A stretch of DNA of 64,000 bases from Brassica napus (GCF_020379485.1 NC_063439.1:23994098-24058097), one strand, 5' to 3'. Counted from the first letter of the stretch, positions 46,411 through 63,785 are shown. Program-made: numbers and translations. The notes: generated from the sequence alone by a model not told the origin.

Positions 46411-49400
46411 ATGAAGGGAGAAGGTAAAGTGTTCTTCCTCAAGTCTCGCATGAAATGGATTGGTCTCCTCGGTCTCGTCTTGTCTGCTTTCTCTCTCCTC
46501 GTCCATTTTCTTCTCGCCGGATTCACCGACGACTCCATCTCCGATTACTCCATCCCCGTCACTCTCTTCTCCTGGAGACCCGTCTTCGATAATCCTAGAT
46601 TCAACCGACATGTAAACACTTTGTTTCTTTTTGATCTGTTTCTCTAGTGTTTTAAGTGGATCTCCATCGTTGATGAGAGAAAAGAGATTAATATAGAATC
46701 AAAAGAGAACATTTTTATTTAATTGTCTCAAGTGGGCCATTCATCTTTTGTTGCGAGTATCTTCATTTTTTTTCACAGGAACTCACATCTTCTTTCCAAA
46801 GATAATATAGAAATCGTTTTAATGTTTTGCTTTCCTTAAAAAAGTTGTAACCTCTGTGTTTGTAGCAATAATAATGACTCTATTGCCTTTCTTGGTTTTG
46901 TAAGTTTATTTTAGATATTGGATCAAGATTTGTACTTATTTATGTAATATTCTTGTGTGTTTGTCTTTTTGATCTTAGAACTTCCTTTTTGATGTATGTT
47001 GCAGACTCCACTGTACAGAAGACTCTGGGGTCCAACAAGGCATGTGGAGTCATTACTTCCCTATGCTATTCCAAGAGGCTACCACTCAGGTTTGCTTCTT
47101 TTTAGCTTAACTCATGTTTCTCTTCCTACATTGTTGGATCTGGAACTGAATCTTTGAGATTTTTTTTCTTTTGGAGTTAAGTCTTAACTTGGAATGGTAG
47201 TTGACCTTGTTGTCTTTTGTGTTTAAGTATCTCATTCTGTTTAATCTGGTGGTGACAGATCCTCCGGCAAGGACAAACGGTTTTGTTTTCGTTAGAATAC
47301 AAGGTGGTTTCCATGAGATTAGAAACTCGGTAAGAACAAAAAAAATTCAAATCATCTTGATTCTTGACAGTGTGACACTTCTCATGGGTTTTAACTATGG
47401 TGATATTTTAGATTCCTGACGTTGTAGCTGTTTCTCGGCTTCTTAATGCCACTCTTGTCATCCCTGAGATCCAATCAACAACTAGCAGCAAAGGGATTAG
47501 CTCACAGTTTAAGAGCTTTGCATATCTATACAACGAAGAGCACTTCATGGCTTCACTTGCAAATGACGTTAGAGTTGTTAAAACCCTCCCCAAGAATCTC
47601 AAATGGGCTAGGAGAAAGAAACAGATCCCTTCCTTTAAAGTCTCTTACGGATCTTCTCCTTATTACTACTTACACCATGTTCTGCCTGTTCTCATTAAAC
47701 ACTCGGTCGTTGAACTAGTTGTCCCTCACGGTGGATGCTTACAAGTAAACCAAAAAAATAAAAAAAAACTCTTATCTTCTTAACAATCATTCCTCTACAG
47801 TATTAATCTTTGAGTATCTTCTGATATAGGCTATACTTCCTACTAATCTTGAAGACTATCAAAGGCTGCGGTGTAGAGTTGCTTTCCACGCCTTACAGTT
47901 TAGGAAAGAGGTTCAAGAACTCTCCACCAAAGTGTTGCAAAGGCTTAGACCTTTGGGAAGACCTTTCATCGCTTATGATCCAGGGATGACAAGAGAAGCT
48001 TTGGCTTATCATGGCTGTGCTGAACTCTTCCAGGTACTTTTGAAGTTTTACCATATTGTACTTTTTGGAAAAAAAATAGTATGTTAGGACTTAAGTGTCT
48101 AATTGCATTTTGGAGCTGCTTGAAGGATGTTCACACTGAGTTGATTCAACATAAACGAGCGTGGATGATAAAACGTGGGATTGTCAAAGGAAAACTCTCT
48201 GTAGACTCAGCCGAGCAACGCCTCCAGGGCTTATGTCCTCTCATGCCAGAAGAAGTAAGCAAGCAAGAGTATTCCTTATTTACAGATTTCATTTCATATA
48301 ATGTAACAAAACACAGGAACTTGGCCATTGTGTCAGAGGTCCCCAGTTCGAGTAACCGCTGAGACGAAACTAATATTATATGATGTGGTTTCAAAAAGAA
48401 TATACAAAACCTGTATTGAAAGCTTTTGGACCTCTCTTTCTCTCTCAGGTTGGTATACTTCTAAGAGCTTATGGATACTCATGGGACACAATCATATACG
48501 TAGCTGGAGGAGAGGTATTCGGAGGGCAGAGAACGTTGATTCCATTACACGGCATGTTTGAAAACGTTGTTGATAGAACTTCTCTTAGTACTGGATGGGA
48601 GCTAGCTAAAATGTATGGTCGTGAGTCAAAACATAAAGACATCAGACCAAAGACACCTCCTTCGGTCGAGGAAGAAACCAAACATGACTCGTCGAAGAGC
48701 ATAAGACAAAGGCCTCAACCTCTTCCGCCTCCACCAGCTAGACCAAAGTACTACAACATAGAAGGTTGGTGGGGTTGGGTGGCTGAGAGTGACAACGAGC
48801 CTGAGAACACGGTTATTGAGTTGAGAACTAACGCTCACAAGCTGTTGTGGGAGGCGATTGATTACGTTGTGAGCGTTGAAGCTGATGTGTTTGTACCGGG
48901 GTTTGATCGTGATGGGAAAGGACATCCGAGTTTTGCTAGTTTGGTGATGGGTCATAGGCTTTATCAGTCTGCTTCCGCTAAGACGTTTAGACCAGACAGG
49001 TAATGTAATGTAATGAATGTTATTATCATACTCATAGATTAATGTTTAGTGATCTTGACGTTTGATTATGCTTGCAGGAAACAAACTGCAATGCTTTTGG
49101 AAGAGATAAGAGACCATATGTATGAGGCCAATCACACTTGGATAGCATCTGTTAGGAAGCTTCTGAAGAAAAGTATACTTGAGGGTCTAGTGGAATCTTC
49201 CAAAAGATCAAAAGCCTTTAGTTTTCTTTCGCATCCTGTACCTGAATGTTCTTGCATTAAGCGGGATCATAGGGTTTCAAACGTGTCACTGATTGAAGCG
49301 GATCTTGGGGTGACACACCGTTGTCCGCAAGGGATGGATGGTGCTGTAAGATCAAAGGATAATAAGAATGCAGAGAAAGAAGAGGATCTTGATGAAGAGG

Positions 49401-49546
49401 ACTTGTCTTCTTCAGGGTTTTTCTTTGGTCATAAAGAAAGTGGAGGGAGCAGTAATAGTAACAATGAGACTGTAAATTCTGAAGCTAACAACAAGGAGGA
49501 AGGGCAGCTTGAAGATCAAGAAGAGCTTGAGGGTGGCGAAAGATAA
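46411..49546 (+). CDS. plant GDP-fucose protein O-fucosyltransferase family protein (Golgi type II membrane protein)
   Basis: Eight exons (46411-46611, 47005-47089, 47259-47329, 47412-47744, 47830-48033, 48126-48254, 48449-48999, 49078-49546) encode 680 residues. A single membrane segment near the N-terminus (WIGLLGLVLSAFSLLVHFLLAG, about 16-37) marks a type II Golgi protein. The catalytic-type region (PF10250) starts with TNGFVFVRIQGGFHEIRNS and continues through IPDVVAVSRLLNATLVIPE, RPFIAYDPGMTREALAYHGC and DTIIYVAGGEVFGG. The C-terminal exon is an acidic low-complexity tail (EKEEDLDEEDLSSSG). Plant members act on cell-wall or protein glycans; the substrate of this one is unknown. The family name fits At3g30300 (from memory). 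All borders are GT-AG and exon sums are in frame. Confidence 0.9.
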
Positions 49547-50320
49547 GCTGAGAACTTGATTGTTTTTTTTGATTGAAAATGCAATAGCTTATTATGTAGA
49601 CAACGAGCACGTCCTAAGTACCAAGTAGATCTAACTAGGAGAGCTCACTTCTTGGGTTGCAATATTTTCATCTTTTCTCAAAATTAGTTTATAGCCTGGT
49701 CATTAGGTTTGTGTATTAGAAGAGACATCTTTTTGGTGATACAATTTTACAATAGTTCAGTGTGTGTTTAAGTGATTTTTATGAACATAGTTCTATGGAA
49801 CATGATCTCAAACTCAGAGGCAACAAGATGAATGGTTTCAACTTTTTCTTTGAATGATAGATTTTTGGTTCCAATAGGTTTGTATAGACCTGTGTTTGTA
49901 CCATTGCCATCAGGCCCATCACCGTGTAATAATCCAAGTGTGTGCATGAGTAAAGATAGAGAACTGAATCTGTCATTAAAAACTCCTTGTAACACAAGAT
50001 ACTCAACACTTAGTACGGAATCAAACAATCTCAAGAAACTGTGATACAAATACAAAATCAGCAAGCGTAAAAAACAATAACCAAACCCGCAAAATACAAA
50101 GCGAGGCCCTTTGCAAACCAATGCTGGGAACAGAAAGCAAGACCTATAATCACACAGTGGTTCGTCATTATGGAGAAGAGTACCGTTTTATATACACACT
50201 GTACCTTTGGTGAAATCTTTGTGAAGTCTGGGAACGAATGTTTCAAAGAGACTTCTGCTAAATACCCTCTCGTTTTTGTCTTGCACGGAGCAACCTTCAA
50301 ATAGATATATATCTTCATCC
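49547..50320. other. intergenic region between convergent genes
   Basis: Holds the 3' untranslated regions of the O-fucosyltransferase-family gene (+) and AUG5 (-). No gene recognised; overlapping frames here on both strands look accidental. Confidence 0.5.
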
Positions 50321-54491
<4,171 letters not shown>

Positions 54492-54648
54492 TTCTATGAA
54501 CCGTTTTGATTGTAAAGGAGAAGCCTTTAGGTTTCGACGAGTGTTGGCATTTGGAAGGGGGCGCGTGCGATGTTAGGGTTTTGAAGTCGTCGGCGATTGA
54601 GCACCCGCAGATTGAGGACGAGCAGATCTGGGAACCTAGAAGAACGAT

Positions 54649-54672
54649 AGAGAGAGAGAGAGAGAGAGAGAG
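54649..54672. repeat. (AG)12 microsatellite in the AUG5 leader
   Basis: Reads (CT)12 toward AUG5, 158 bases upstream of its ATG, typical of a pyrimidine-rich plant leader. Confidence 0.85.
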
Positions 54673-54732
54673 CGATTCAGTGATGATGAGGTTTCTCACT
54701 CTGTGTTCTCCAGATTTGAATTGAAACGAGTT

Positions 54733-54756
54733 CGGGTCCGGGTCCGGGTCCGGGTC
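54733..54756. repeat. four tandem CGGGTC hexamers
   Basis: CGGGTC repeated four times in an otherwise AT-rich region upstream of AUG5. Simple-sequence repeat; no function inferred. Confidence 0.85.
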
Positions 54757-54926
54757 GAACCGTTTTGTAGGTGATCGATTGATTTGTAGATAGCGCAAAA
54801 CAAAATCATGGGGATAAGTTTAAATTTCGAAACAAATACAGGGGTATACTGAGAAACTCTATTTCCTGCAGGGTGGTGGCAGAAAAACAAAACCGAACCA
54901 AACCAAAAGTTTCAAAAAAATGAATT

Positions 54927-55114
54927 TATGACTATCTTTTTTTTTTTTTTTTTTTTAATGAGTAACTTTCTCTCTAGTAATCTACCATTCTCCTCTAAGT
55001 GTCATTGTCCCTATGTAAATGTTGACTATATATATTTTTTTTTTATGACTATCTTTCTTTCTCTAGTAATCTACCATTCTCCTCCAAGTGTCATTGCCCC
55101 TATGTAAATGTTGA
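54927..55114. repeat. tandem duplication, about 70-100-bp unit
   Basis: Copy 1 (54927-55025) and copy 2 (55044-55114) share TATGACTATCTTT, then CTCTAGTAATCTACCATTCT and CTATGTAAATGTTGA in order. They differ by a poly-T/AATGAGTAAC insertion in copy 1 and two substitutions. The unit has no coding content. Confidence 0.8.
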
Positions 55115-55370
55115 TTCTAAATGCTTTTAATTAGCCTAGCCAAGGCACGAGAAGGATTCAAGACTATCCACGCGAAGAAGCAGAGCCACCAATGAATAGC
55201 TGATAATTAACGCTTGAATTCTTAAGTTTTAAATGGAGGAATAACACTTAAGAATAAGACGACTGGAATAGCTAAAGATGTATTCAAAAAAAAAAAGAAT
55301 AGCTATATAGAACAAGTTTTTTCTGGTTTTCTTTATTTTTAAAATATTAGGATACCACAAAGGAGTTATT

Positions 55371-58295
55371 TCATTCTACATCAGTCATGTTCAGCTTTTC
55401 AAAAAATCTTAAGAATCTGAAGCCTCTTATTAGGGAGTTTGAAAGAGATAAGCTAGGAAACTTAACAAAAAAAGTAACAAAAGATATGGAGTTCTCTGTG
55501 AAAAGCAGAAAAGAATTCTTTCCAGCATAACAAATATTACTATTCAGGAAGAAACAAATGCCTATGAGAAGTGAGTGCATATTGCGGGTCTAAAAAAAGA
55601 TTTTCTTCAACAAAGAGAAAATTTACATTGGTTGGATGTTGGTGATCAGAATAACAAATGCCATCAGAACGAGACAAGATCAAAATACTATTCGGGAAAT
55701 CAAATGTATAGATGGTAACATTGCAAAAACTCAGAATGATATTAAACAGGAGGCATAGCGATTATTCTCAGAATTTATGAATCTTCAGCCTACGGATTAT
55801 CATGGAACTACAGAGGAAGAACTACATGACTTGCTGGAGTTTAGATGTACTCTGGGGGACTGTTGTAAGTTGGAGGCTGAGGTTAAGGAGGAAGAGATTC
55901 GCAAAGTGCTATTTGCTATACCGGCTAACAAATCATCAGGTCGTGATGGATATGCATGTGAGTTTTTCAAAGCATCCTAGCCTATTATAACTAAAGATTT
56001 CACAGTGGCGATTTCGTTGGTGTTCAGATATGGGTTTCTGCCTAAGGGAGTAAATTCCACTATTCTTGCTTTGATACCGAAGAAACTTAAATATTTGGAG
56101 ATGAGAGACTATAGGCCGATTGCTTGCTGAAACGTCCTATACAAGGTTGTGTCCAAAATCATAGCAAATAGATTGAAGATACTGCTACTGAGGATCATTA
56201 CTGAGAACCAGTCATCATTTGTGAAGGGGAGACTGCTTATGGAGAATGTGTTACTGGCCTCAGAGCTAGTGAAGGATTATCATAAGGAATCAATTTCTCC
56301 AAGATGTGTAATGAAAATCCAAGGCGTTTGACTATATTCTGTGGAGCTTTGTTCTGAAGAGTTTGGCAGCTTTGGGATTTCCTGAGAAGTTCATCCACTG
56401 GATAAAGCTTTGTATAACTAGTCCTTCATTCTCGGTTCAAGTAAATGGGGATCTAGTAGGATATTTCCAGAGTGCTAGAGGTCTGAGACAAGGTTGTTCT
56501 TTATCTCCTTGCCTGTTCGTGATTTGTATGAACGTCTTGTCTAGTAAAATAGACAAAGCTGTAAAGGAGAAGAAGTTCAGGTTTCACCCGAGCTGTTCCT
56601 CCCTTTTTCTTACCCATTTTTGTTTCGTTGATGACCTCATGGTATTTGTAGAAGGGTTTAAAGAGTCAGTCGAAGGAGCTCTATATGTGTTTAATGAGTT
56701 TGCAATCTGGTCAGCACTGAAAATTAGTTTGGAGAAGTCCACGATATACATGGTTGGGGTTTCGGTAGATGAAAAGAGGAGAATTCTAACATACTTCCCT
56801 TTTGAAGAAGGTGATCTTCCAGTCAGATATTTGGATCTTCCTCTTATGATTCAGTCTATGAGAATGCAAGATTATCATCCTTTGGTGGAAAAAGTAAGAA
56901 ATAGGATCAACACTTGAACGTGTAGATTCTTATATTATGTAGGAAGATTGCAATTGATCAAAACAATATTGATGAGCATTGTAAACTTATGGACTGTTTT
57001 TCCGTTTACCAAGCCGGTGTATTAAAGAAGTTGAACAATTGTGCTCTGCGTTTCTATGGTCAGGGCCTGAACTTAAATCAACAGGTGCTAAAGTTGTTTG
57101 GACGGATGTGTGTACGGTAAAGAGTGAAGGTGGGTTGGGAATAAGAGCTCTCAAGGAAGTAAATAAGGTTTATGGGCTGAAACTAATATGGAGAATGCTC
57201 TCGGATGAATCATTATGGGGGAAATGGATAAGAGTCAATCTGCTGAAGAAGAAAACCTTCTGGAAAGTGAATATGAAAACGAAAACTAGATCCTGGATGT
57301 GGAGAAAGATGTTAAAATTGAGAGACTTTGCTAAAAGCTTTTATAGGAAAGAAGTTGGGAATGGTCTTGTATGATAGATGGTTTGAAAGAGGTGTTCTCT
57401 CGGATATACTGGGGGAGAGAGGCATCATAGGCATGGGAATTAGAAGGAAATCTACTGTGGAGGATGCAATCATGTGTAACTGGAGAAGAAGAAGGCATCA
57501 TATGGAGCAGTTGACTGACATTGGAGCTGACTTAAATAGAGTAAACGGAAACTTGAGTCATCTGGTGGAGGATGTTAGCTTGTGGAGAAGAGAGTCAGGT
57601 TACACAAGAAATTTTTTGACTCATGAGACTTGGAGTATATTGAGAGACACCAAGGCGAATTGTGATTGGGCTAGAGGTATCTGGTTTTCTCAAGCTACTC
57701 CAAAGTATGATTTTATGGCTTGGTTGGCTACACTGAATAGGCTTTCCACTATAGATAGAATCTCGCGGTGGAGTCAAGGAGTTGATACAACTTGTGTATT
57801 ATTGAAGAACGCAGCGGAGTTGAGGGATCATCTATTTTTCGAGTGTTCATACTCTTTACAGATTTGAGAATATCTCGCTAAAGGGATTTTGCTCGACTCT
57901 TATACAAATAGTTGAGCTACCATTCTACAGTTAATCTCTGATAGGAAGATGGAGGAAAAGAAACTGTTTTGCATAAGATATGCGTTCCAGGCTGCTATGT
58001 ATGCTCTGTGGCGTGACATGAACAAATTGAAACATGGGGATAAACTTATGCCCATGGAAGTGCTGAAGAAGATGATTGATAAGGGTGTGAGAAATAAATT
58101 TAACTTGGTGAGATCGAAGGGAATAAGAGGCGTGGAAGGTGGGTTACAATTTTGGTTTGTTACAAGATTGTGAATAGCTTAAAGTTACAATAGTCTAAGA
58201 TCAATATTTTAGTAAAGTCTTTTATACAAGGATGCACTTGATGTAAAGAGTTCTTTTTGATGAATAAAATTTTAACATTCATTCAAAAGAAAAAA
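55371..58295 (+). mobile_element. decayed LINE (non-LTR retrotransposon), 5'-truncated
   Basis: The remnant carries the reverse transcriptase half of ORF2 in several frames. Recognisable blocks are ANKSSGRDGYACEFF, ENQSSFVKGRLLMENVL, GYFQSARGLRQGCSLSP and CFVDDLMVF (normally FADD), then the zinc-finger end LFFECSYS. A small deletion shifts the frame at about 56322, and several stops interrupt the frame (for example 55978-55980). The 3' end has GATGAATAAAATTTTAACAT followed by an A-rich tail at 58285-58295, as in plant LINEs. ORF1 and endonuclease are missing. The 5' boundary is approximate; a possible AAGTTTTTT duplication (about 55314 and 58294) is too simple to trust. Confidence 0.85.
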
Positions 58296-59683
58296 GTTTT
58301 TTTTGAAAACTTGCTCATTCTTCAAAAACTGAACAAAACTTCGGAATTTTTCACAAGAGTGTTGGACAATTGTTATTTGTAACATATTTATACTGTATTG
58401 TTTCCATACATTTTTGAAACACAACCTAACTTGTTTCAGTATTTGTTTGTATTCTCTAACATATGTATGTTTCAAATAATATAAAAAATTTTAAAATAGA
58501 CATTCGGAAAAAAATCATATGTTTACTGAAACTTTGCCAAGTTCTCAGAAAATTTTCTCAAAAGTCTCGGAATTTTCACGTGTTTAACAAAAAATTCATA
58601 TACAGTATACACTTTAAATTGTAGAAACTGAATCTAACTCTGCCATCCTAAATTCTAATAGCCATTTTAAGTTTCTTCAAAGCTTATATACTTTTATTTG
58701 GAAAATCTCTATTATGAATCCTAATGTACGCGAGTCAGTTGTTTTTCTCTTTGTTTTTTAAGTTTCTTCAAAATATTTTAAGTTTCTTCAAAGCTTTATT
58801 TGTTTTTTAAATCTCATTTTAATATTTTTGTTACACAAAAACTATCATTTTAAAATTTCAATGCAAATTATATTTATTTTCAACTTAATATTAATATAAA
58901 ATTGTATTAATTTTTATAAATAATTTTTATTTATACTAAATACTATTGGTCCAATTGATGTAATTAATAAAACATAAATGTATTTTAAACATAGGTCTAT
59001 GAAAAATGGGAGTAGTATAAGAGCAATTCCAACAATAGATTGTAGTAGGAGTTCTTAGAATTAAAATAAAAGATAAAATCATAAATACACGAAAGAAAAT
59101 GAGTAAAAATTCTAAAAACTGAATTTTGAGAACCTATAGAATACTTAAAACAAGTATCAATCTGTTATTTTTAAGGAATTTGTATCATATAATCTGAAAA
59201 ACTTTAATTCGCTCTATACAAATAACAACCTAATAGCTAGAATATATTATATATTAACTGAATTATGGACGAAAATAGATTTTGGAAGCAAATAGATCAA
59301 TCTTCTATACCTCTCCTTTATCTTTCTGTCTATGTTAAAATCCTTACAATTATTCACCGTACTCAAATTATTTTCTTTCAATCTATTCAATAAAAATTCT
59401 GCAACTAAATAAATATATTTTAAAAATATGTCTATGTTTTTCTACATATAACGTGATTTGCTTTTTTTCTTAAACGGCTATATATATATCTAGAATACAT
59501 AAAATTTGTTTGATTATATTCTATATTATTTATATAGAATAGAATATATTTTCAATTATAACATTTTATTTTCATATTCATCTTCAGCTTCATCTTCTTA
59601 TTCATTTCTCTTTTCTTTCTACTCTTTTTCTTTCTCCTCTTCATTCTTATTTTCTTCATCCTAACATACTCATTTATATTGTA
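58296..59683. other. AT-rich intergenic region, no gene recognised
   Basis: A short motif TTTTAAGTTTCTTCAAA recurs at about 58666, 58758 and 58779. A pyrimidine-rich tract lies at about 59580-59660. No gene, RNA or bounded element could be supported. Confidence 0.5.
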
Positions 59684-60931
59684 CTAGGTTAAGATCTACG
59701 CCTTACGCGAAATGAACATTGCATATACAAATAATTTTTACATATTATTATTTATTTTCTGTTTATTTATGTATTATATTTATAATTAAAGAACATAAAT
59801 CAAAACAATATCACTTGTTTATTTATAATATGTTTTGGTAAATAAATCAAAACAATTATTTTATTTATTTATATAGTATATAATTAAATTTCAATGATAT
59901 TGACATAAATAAATAATATATTTTAATATAAATATTTATTGTTTAGACTTCCTACTCATATGATTTTATTAACATTTGTATATTTTCTGTAACCAAAACA
60001 TTAAAACAATTAATCACGAAATTTTCAATATGATATTTTTTCATTGCAAATTTCAAAATTAAAATGTTAGGGTCTCAATACTTTTCAATGAAAATTTTAA
60101 AATTAACATATTTATGTATTTTTATATGGTATAAAGTTTAATTTCAACAATATAAAAATAGATAAGTATATACATTTAATATGAATATTTATTAAATGAG
60201 ACTTCATATTCATACGATTTTATGAATATTTATATCTTGTTATAACAAAAAAAGGTTAAACTACTGATAAGAAAATTTTCAATGTGATACTTTTAACCTT
60301 TTTAGTAAGTTATTCATTTTTAAAAATTTAAAATATAACACATGCGAAAATCTAAATTTTTTAAGCTATATGGTTGTTTAAATTCTTCAAAAATTATTAT
60401 CAAATCTTTATTTTTCATAATTATTAATTGTTGTATATATGTTAATCATATTAGGTAATTTTGTAATTTTATTTCAGGAAATAATTGAAAATATTCTTTT
60501 GTACATTACTAATTAATTTGATAATTAGTATAATAAAAAATATAATATATATTTAGATGAACCAACCTATTTTTAAGGATTCTATCGTAATGCTTCTCAA
60601 TTAATATATAAAGAATTATAAATATTATAGTATACTATTTTATTTTATAAAAATAATATAGTATATTATAACATTTTGCTTCTTCCCTTTGATTTTTTTT
60701 TTTCTCTTTTTTTTTTAATCATTTTCTTCCTTATATTTCTCGCCCTTCTTCTTACCATCTCCCTATTCATTTCTTCACTTCATCATCATACTCCTTTTCC
60801 CCCTCTTCATTCTCATTCTATTTCTTTTCTTTTTTCCCCTTCCTTCTCTTGTTCTATTTCTTTTCTTAGCCTTCTCTTTCTTATTATCTTTAGCAGTTAC
60901 TAAAACGGACATAGCAAATGAATAATATAGA
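59684..60931 (-). mobile_element. probable Helitron, 1,248 bp
   Basis: Minus strand: it starts TCTATATTATTCATTTGCTA after A (60932) and ends AAGGCGTAGATCTTAACCTAG before T (59683). The terminal hairpin (CGC...GCG around TAAG) is weak compared with the other Helitrons here, so the call is moderate. The element includes the strong pyrimidine tract of 60676-60890 (purine-rich on the element's own strand). Confidence 0.5.
60676..60890. repeat. long polypyrimidine tract
   Basis: Over about 215 bases the plus strand is almost only C and T, with TTCTTTTCTT, TCCCCCTCTTC and CCTTCTCTT runs. A shorter sibling lies at about 59580-59660. Open frames in it are low-complexity and not coding. Confidence 0.75.
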
Positions 60932-61209
60932 TTTTATTGATATAATATATTATACTATTGTGTGATATATACAGTATAGTATGCAAATTATATATTTATA
61001 AAATGCAAGCACACGCGCATAGAAAGAATTTTTTTTCCACTTTTGTGTCAAATTGTCACATCCATCATTTACTTTAGTATTGTCTTTCAATATGGCTAGT
61101 ATGCAAATTAATCCTTATTTTGAACATATTCTAAAAAATAAACATATAATCATATAATTAAAATAAAGATATTTTTTCTTTTAGAACCCCTTACCGTTTT
61201 TACTGATAA

Positions 61210-62354
61210 CTAGAGCTCTTTCACCGCGCTTCGCGCGGTTTATATTTTCTAATTGTATAAAATTTGAAAAATATTTATATGATATTTATTTGAAAAGAAC
61301 TCCCTTTTTTTGAAAAAATCAGGTTTACATTTATGTAAATTGATTAAACTATACAATGTGAAGTTTTATTAATTTTCTTTTTAAAACAATTCTGTTAGTA
61401 TATACACAATATCTTACTAATAGATATCTTACTTAAAAAAATTAAAAACATGGAGCATTTCTGTTTTTCGGAGCTTTTACTTGTTTTCTATTTTCTCAGT
61501 TGGTCTCTTTCCTCTAATTTTGTTCCTGCTTATTTTCTTTTTAACTATATAAAAGTCAAAGCTAGTTGCAGATGTCATCAACTCCTAAGCTTTAAACTAA
61601 CCCGATAAAAAATAATCAGTATGAAAGGCTAGCAAAAACAATAAGAAGTTGCATCACAGAAAATAAACTCAAAATCGAAACTCTAATTTGAGTATAACAA
61701 AATTTAGTTTATAAGATATTGACTTAAGATAGAAGTCTAGATAGATTGTATGCTATGTATGAAGATATACGTTATGATTGCAAAGTATGTAAGTTCTCTG
61801 TTTATATAAATTTTTTTTTTTTAGAAATATGGACTTTAAATCTTTTTATAATTTTTTTTATAAATATAGTTTTCAAAAAGCAAAAAATAAAGAAAAAATA
61901 TATTTCAAATTTAAAATCATAAATATATCATTTTAAAATTTCCCCTTTACAATATATTAGGTGAGTTGTTTTGTTTGAGTTTGTATTTTGATAAGTATTT
62001 CTTGGTTAAATAATTTTCAATATTAGTTGCTTTATTTTTTTTAATAAACTTGGAGTAAACTTGTTCATTATCTTATTTATACCACATATTCTTTTTTTTT
62101 TGTGTGATAATTACATAAAATTGAAATATGAGCAGCATAACTAACACACTAAATGCAAGGGCTTAGTTCCCTTAGTTTAATCTCATTTTTCATCTCAGTC
62201 ATTAATTTTGTTGATCTCTTGCATGATATGATATTGTACATTCTTTTGTAATTTTTTGTTAGTTCTCATTTGAAGCTTTGAGCAATTTGTACGTAGTTGT
62301 TATAACATATAGCATATGATTAATATGAAGTCTTAATCTTTATATATATTAGGA
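61210..62354 (-). mobile_element. probable Helitron, 1,145 bp
   Basis: The 3' end is clear: the minus strand reads CCGCGCGAAGCGCGG (hairpin), then TGAAAGAGCTCTAG, followed by T (61209). The 5' end is less certain; the best candidate is TCCTAATATATATAAAGATT at 62354 after A (62355). No gene is carried. Confidence 0.55.
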
Positions 62355-63384
62355 TTAATGTTCTTCAATATTTTTATAAAAATACTTCTTTCATCCTATA
62401 TAATTAGTCCCACAAATGTGTACTTACAATAAAATTTTAATTTATTAAACCTTCATTTTCATTGAATGTTTTCTATTGTCTATGTACTTAGGCTTACTTC
62501 ATTTTCTTCTCGATTTAGATGTTTATCTTTGTATAATGTAAAATTTGCCATTTATATTTCAATCTCTTTCTATATGTTTAATTATATTCAGTTTTTAGTT
62601 ATCGTTGTCTTCAATTCTTTTCATATTTATATTTTTACATTCTTTTGGATATTTATATTGACTTTGATTCTATATGTTTAAGACATCATCTTTTTAGATA
62701 TTTGAAATTTTACATTATTTCCAAAATTTGTCTAAATTTTAATTTTATTTATAGAAGTTTTATTTTAAATAATTAACTTAAATATATATATATTTAATAT
62801 ATTAATTTCTTACAGTTTCGGAGTTTTAACCTGTTAGGTAATTCTTATGCTTAGTTTCCAAACATATGTCTAAATATCTATTTTTAGGAAAGGCCGAGAA
62901 ATTTATTAATTTTTTTCCTAAATACTTTTTCTCAACTGTGAAAAGAGAATAACTGTTATCTTGCGATCAATAATCATAAAATGTTGATTTTATTATTTTA
63001 GCATTAGGACTAACAACATGTGTAATCCCAAATTTCTTTTGCTTATGAAAATAATCAAACATTGACAACGTCGTAGCAATGGGGAGTTGAGAGGGATCAA
63101 CACTGTTCCCCGGTAAAGATATCATCTAATCCTACAATGACAACTTAGTACAGTATTACTATCTATCTAATCACCAGCTGAAAATAATATTACAGTTTTT
63201 TTACAAATAACTCAAAGAATATAGGCTCAATGAAAATCACCAGTCCCAAAATTGCTGCTCATAAAAAAAAGTACAGCCTAATCAATAATTCATATTTATG
63301 TCAGCTTCACTAAAGGCTCATCGCATCCTAGAAAGAGAACCAAAATCTAACTGAGCAAGATCAGGGAAATTATGAATCATACAG
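62355..63384. other. AT-rich intergenic region, no gene recognised
   Basis: Several short hydrophobic plus-strand frames (for example 62466-62681) have no support and an AT-driven composition. Confidence 0.5.
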
Positions 63385-63691
63385 CCTATTGCTGTGCATG
63401 CGACCAATCCATAGAGTTCGCTGAGCTTACGCTCTTCTGCATATACTGGTTCTCGGCGATTGCAGCCGTTGTCATGACAACTATGTTTTTATGTCTGAAA
63501 AATCACAGCGTGGAGATGTGGTAGCTGATTCCACCATGCGATCTTGCTCCCATTCATCAAAGGCTTTGTCACAAAGATCATTGTTAAAGAAGCTGAGAGT
63601 TGGTAAGACTGCCTCTTCAAGAGCTTTGAATAGATCTCCTTCTTCTCCCATATCATACTCAGATATGTGACAACTCATGGAAAGCATTGTT
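63385..63691 (-). pseudogene. unidentified exon or gene fragment
   Basis: On the minus strand a good acceptor (GGTTTCAG, 63692-63699) precedes a frame beginning ACAATGCTTTCC, with residues such as MSCHISEYDMGEEGDLFKAL and FNNDLCDKAFDEWEQDR, ending at a TAG at 63481-63483. A second frame directly after it reads MTTAAIAENQYMQKSVSSAN and stops near 63387. Codon use looks protein-like rather than random, and a second acceptor-like TGATTTTTCAG lies near 63495. It could be the 3' exons of a real gene with a small intron or frameshift, or a duplicated fragment. I do not recognise the family. Confidence 0.4.
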
Positions 63692-63785
63692 CTGAAACCA
63701 AAAAAAAAAAAATAACAATCAAAGACAACAAATAAAATAGAACATAGTTCAGATATTTGAGACAACAAAGCTCATATCTTTAACC

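Noticed and set aside
60676..60903. 75-codon plus-strand frame rich in F, L and S
   Set aside because: It is the translation of a polypyrimidine tract, not a protein.
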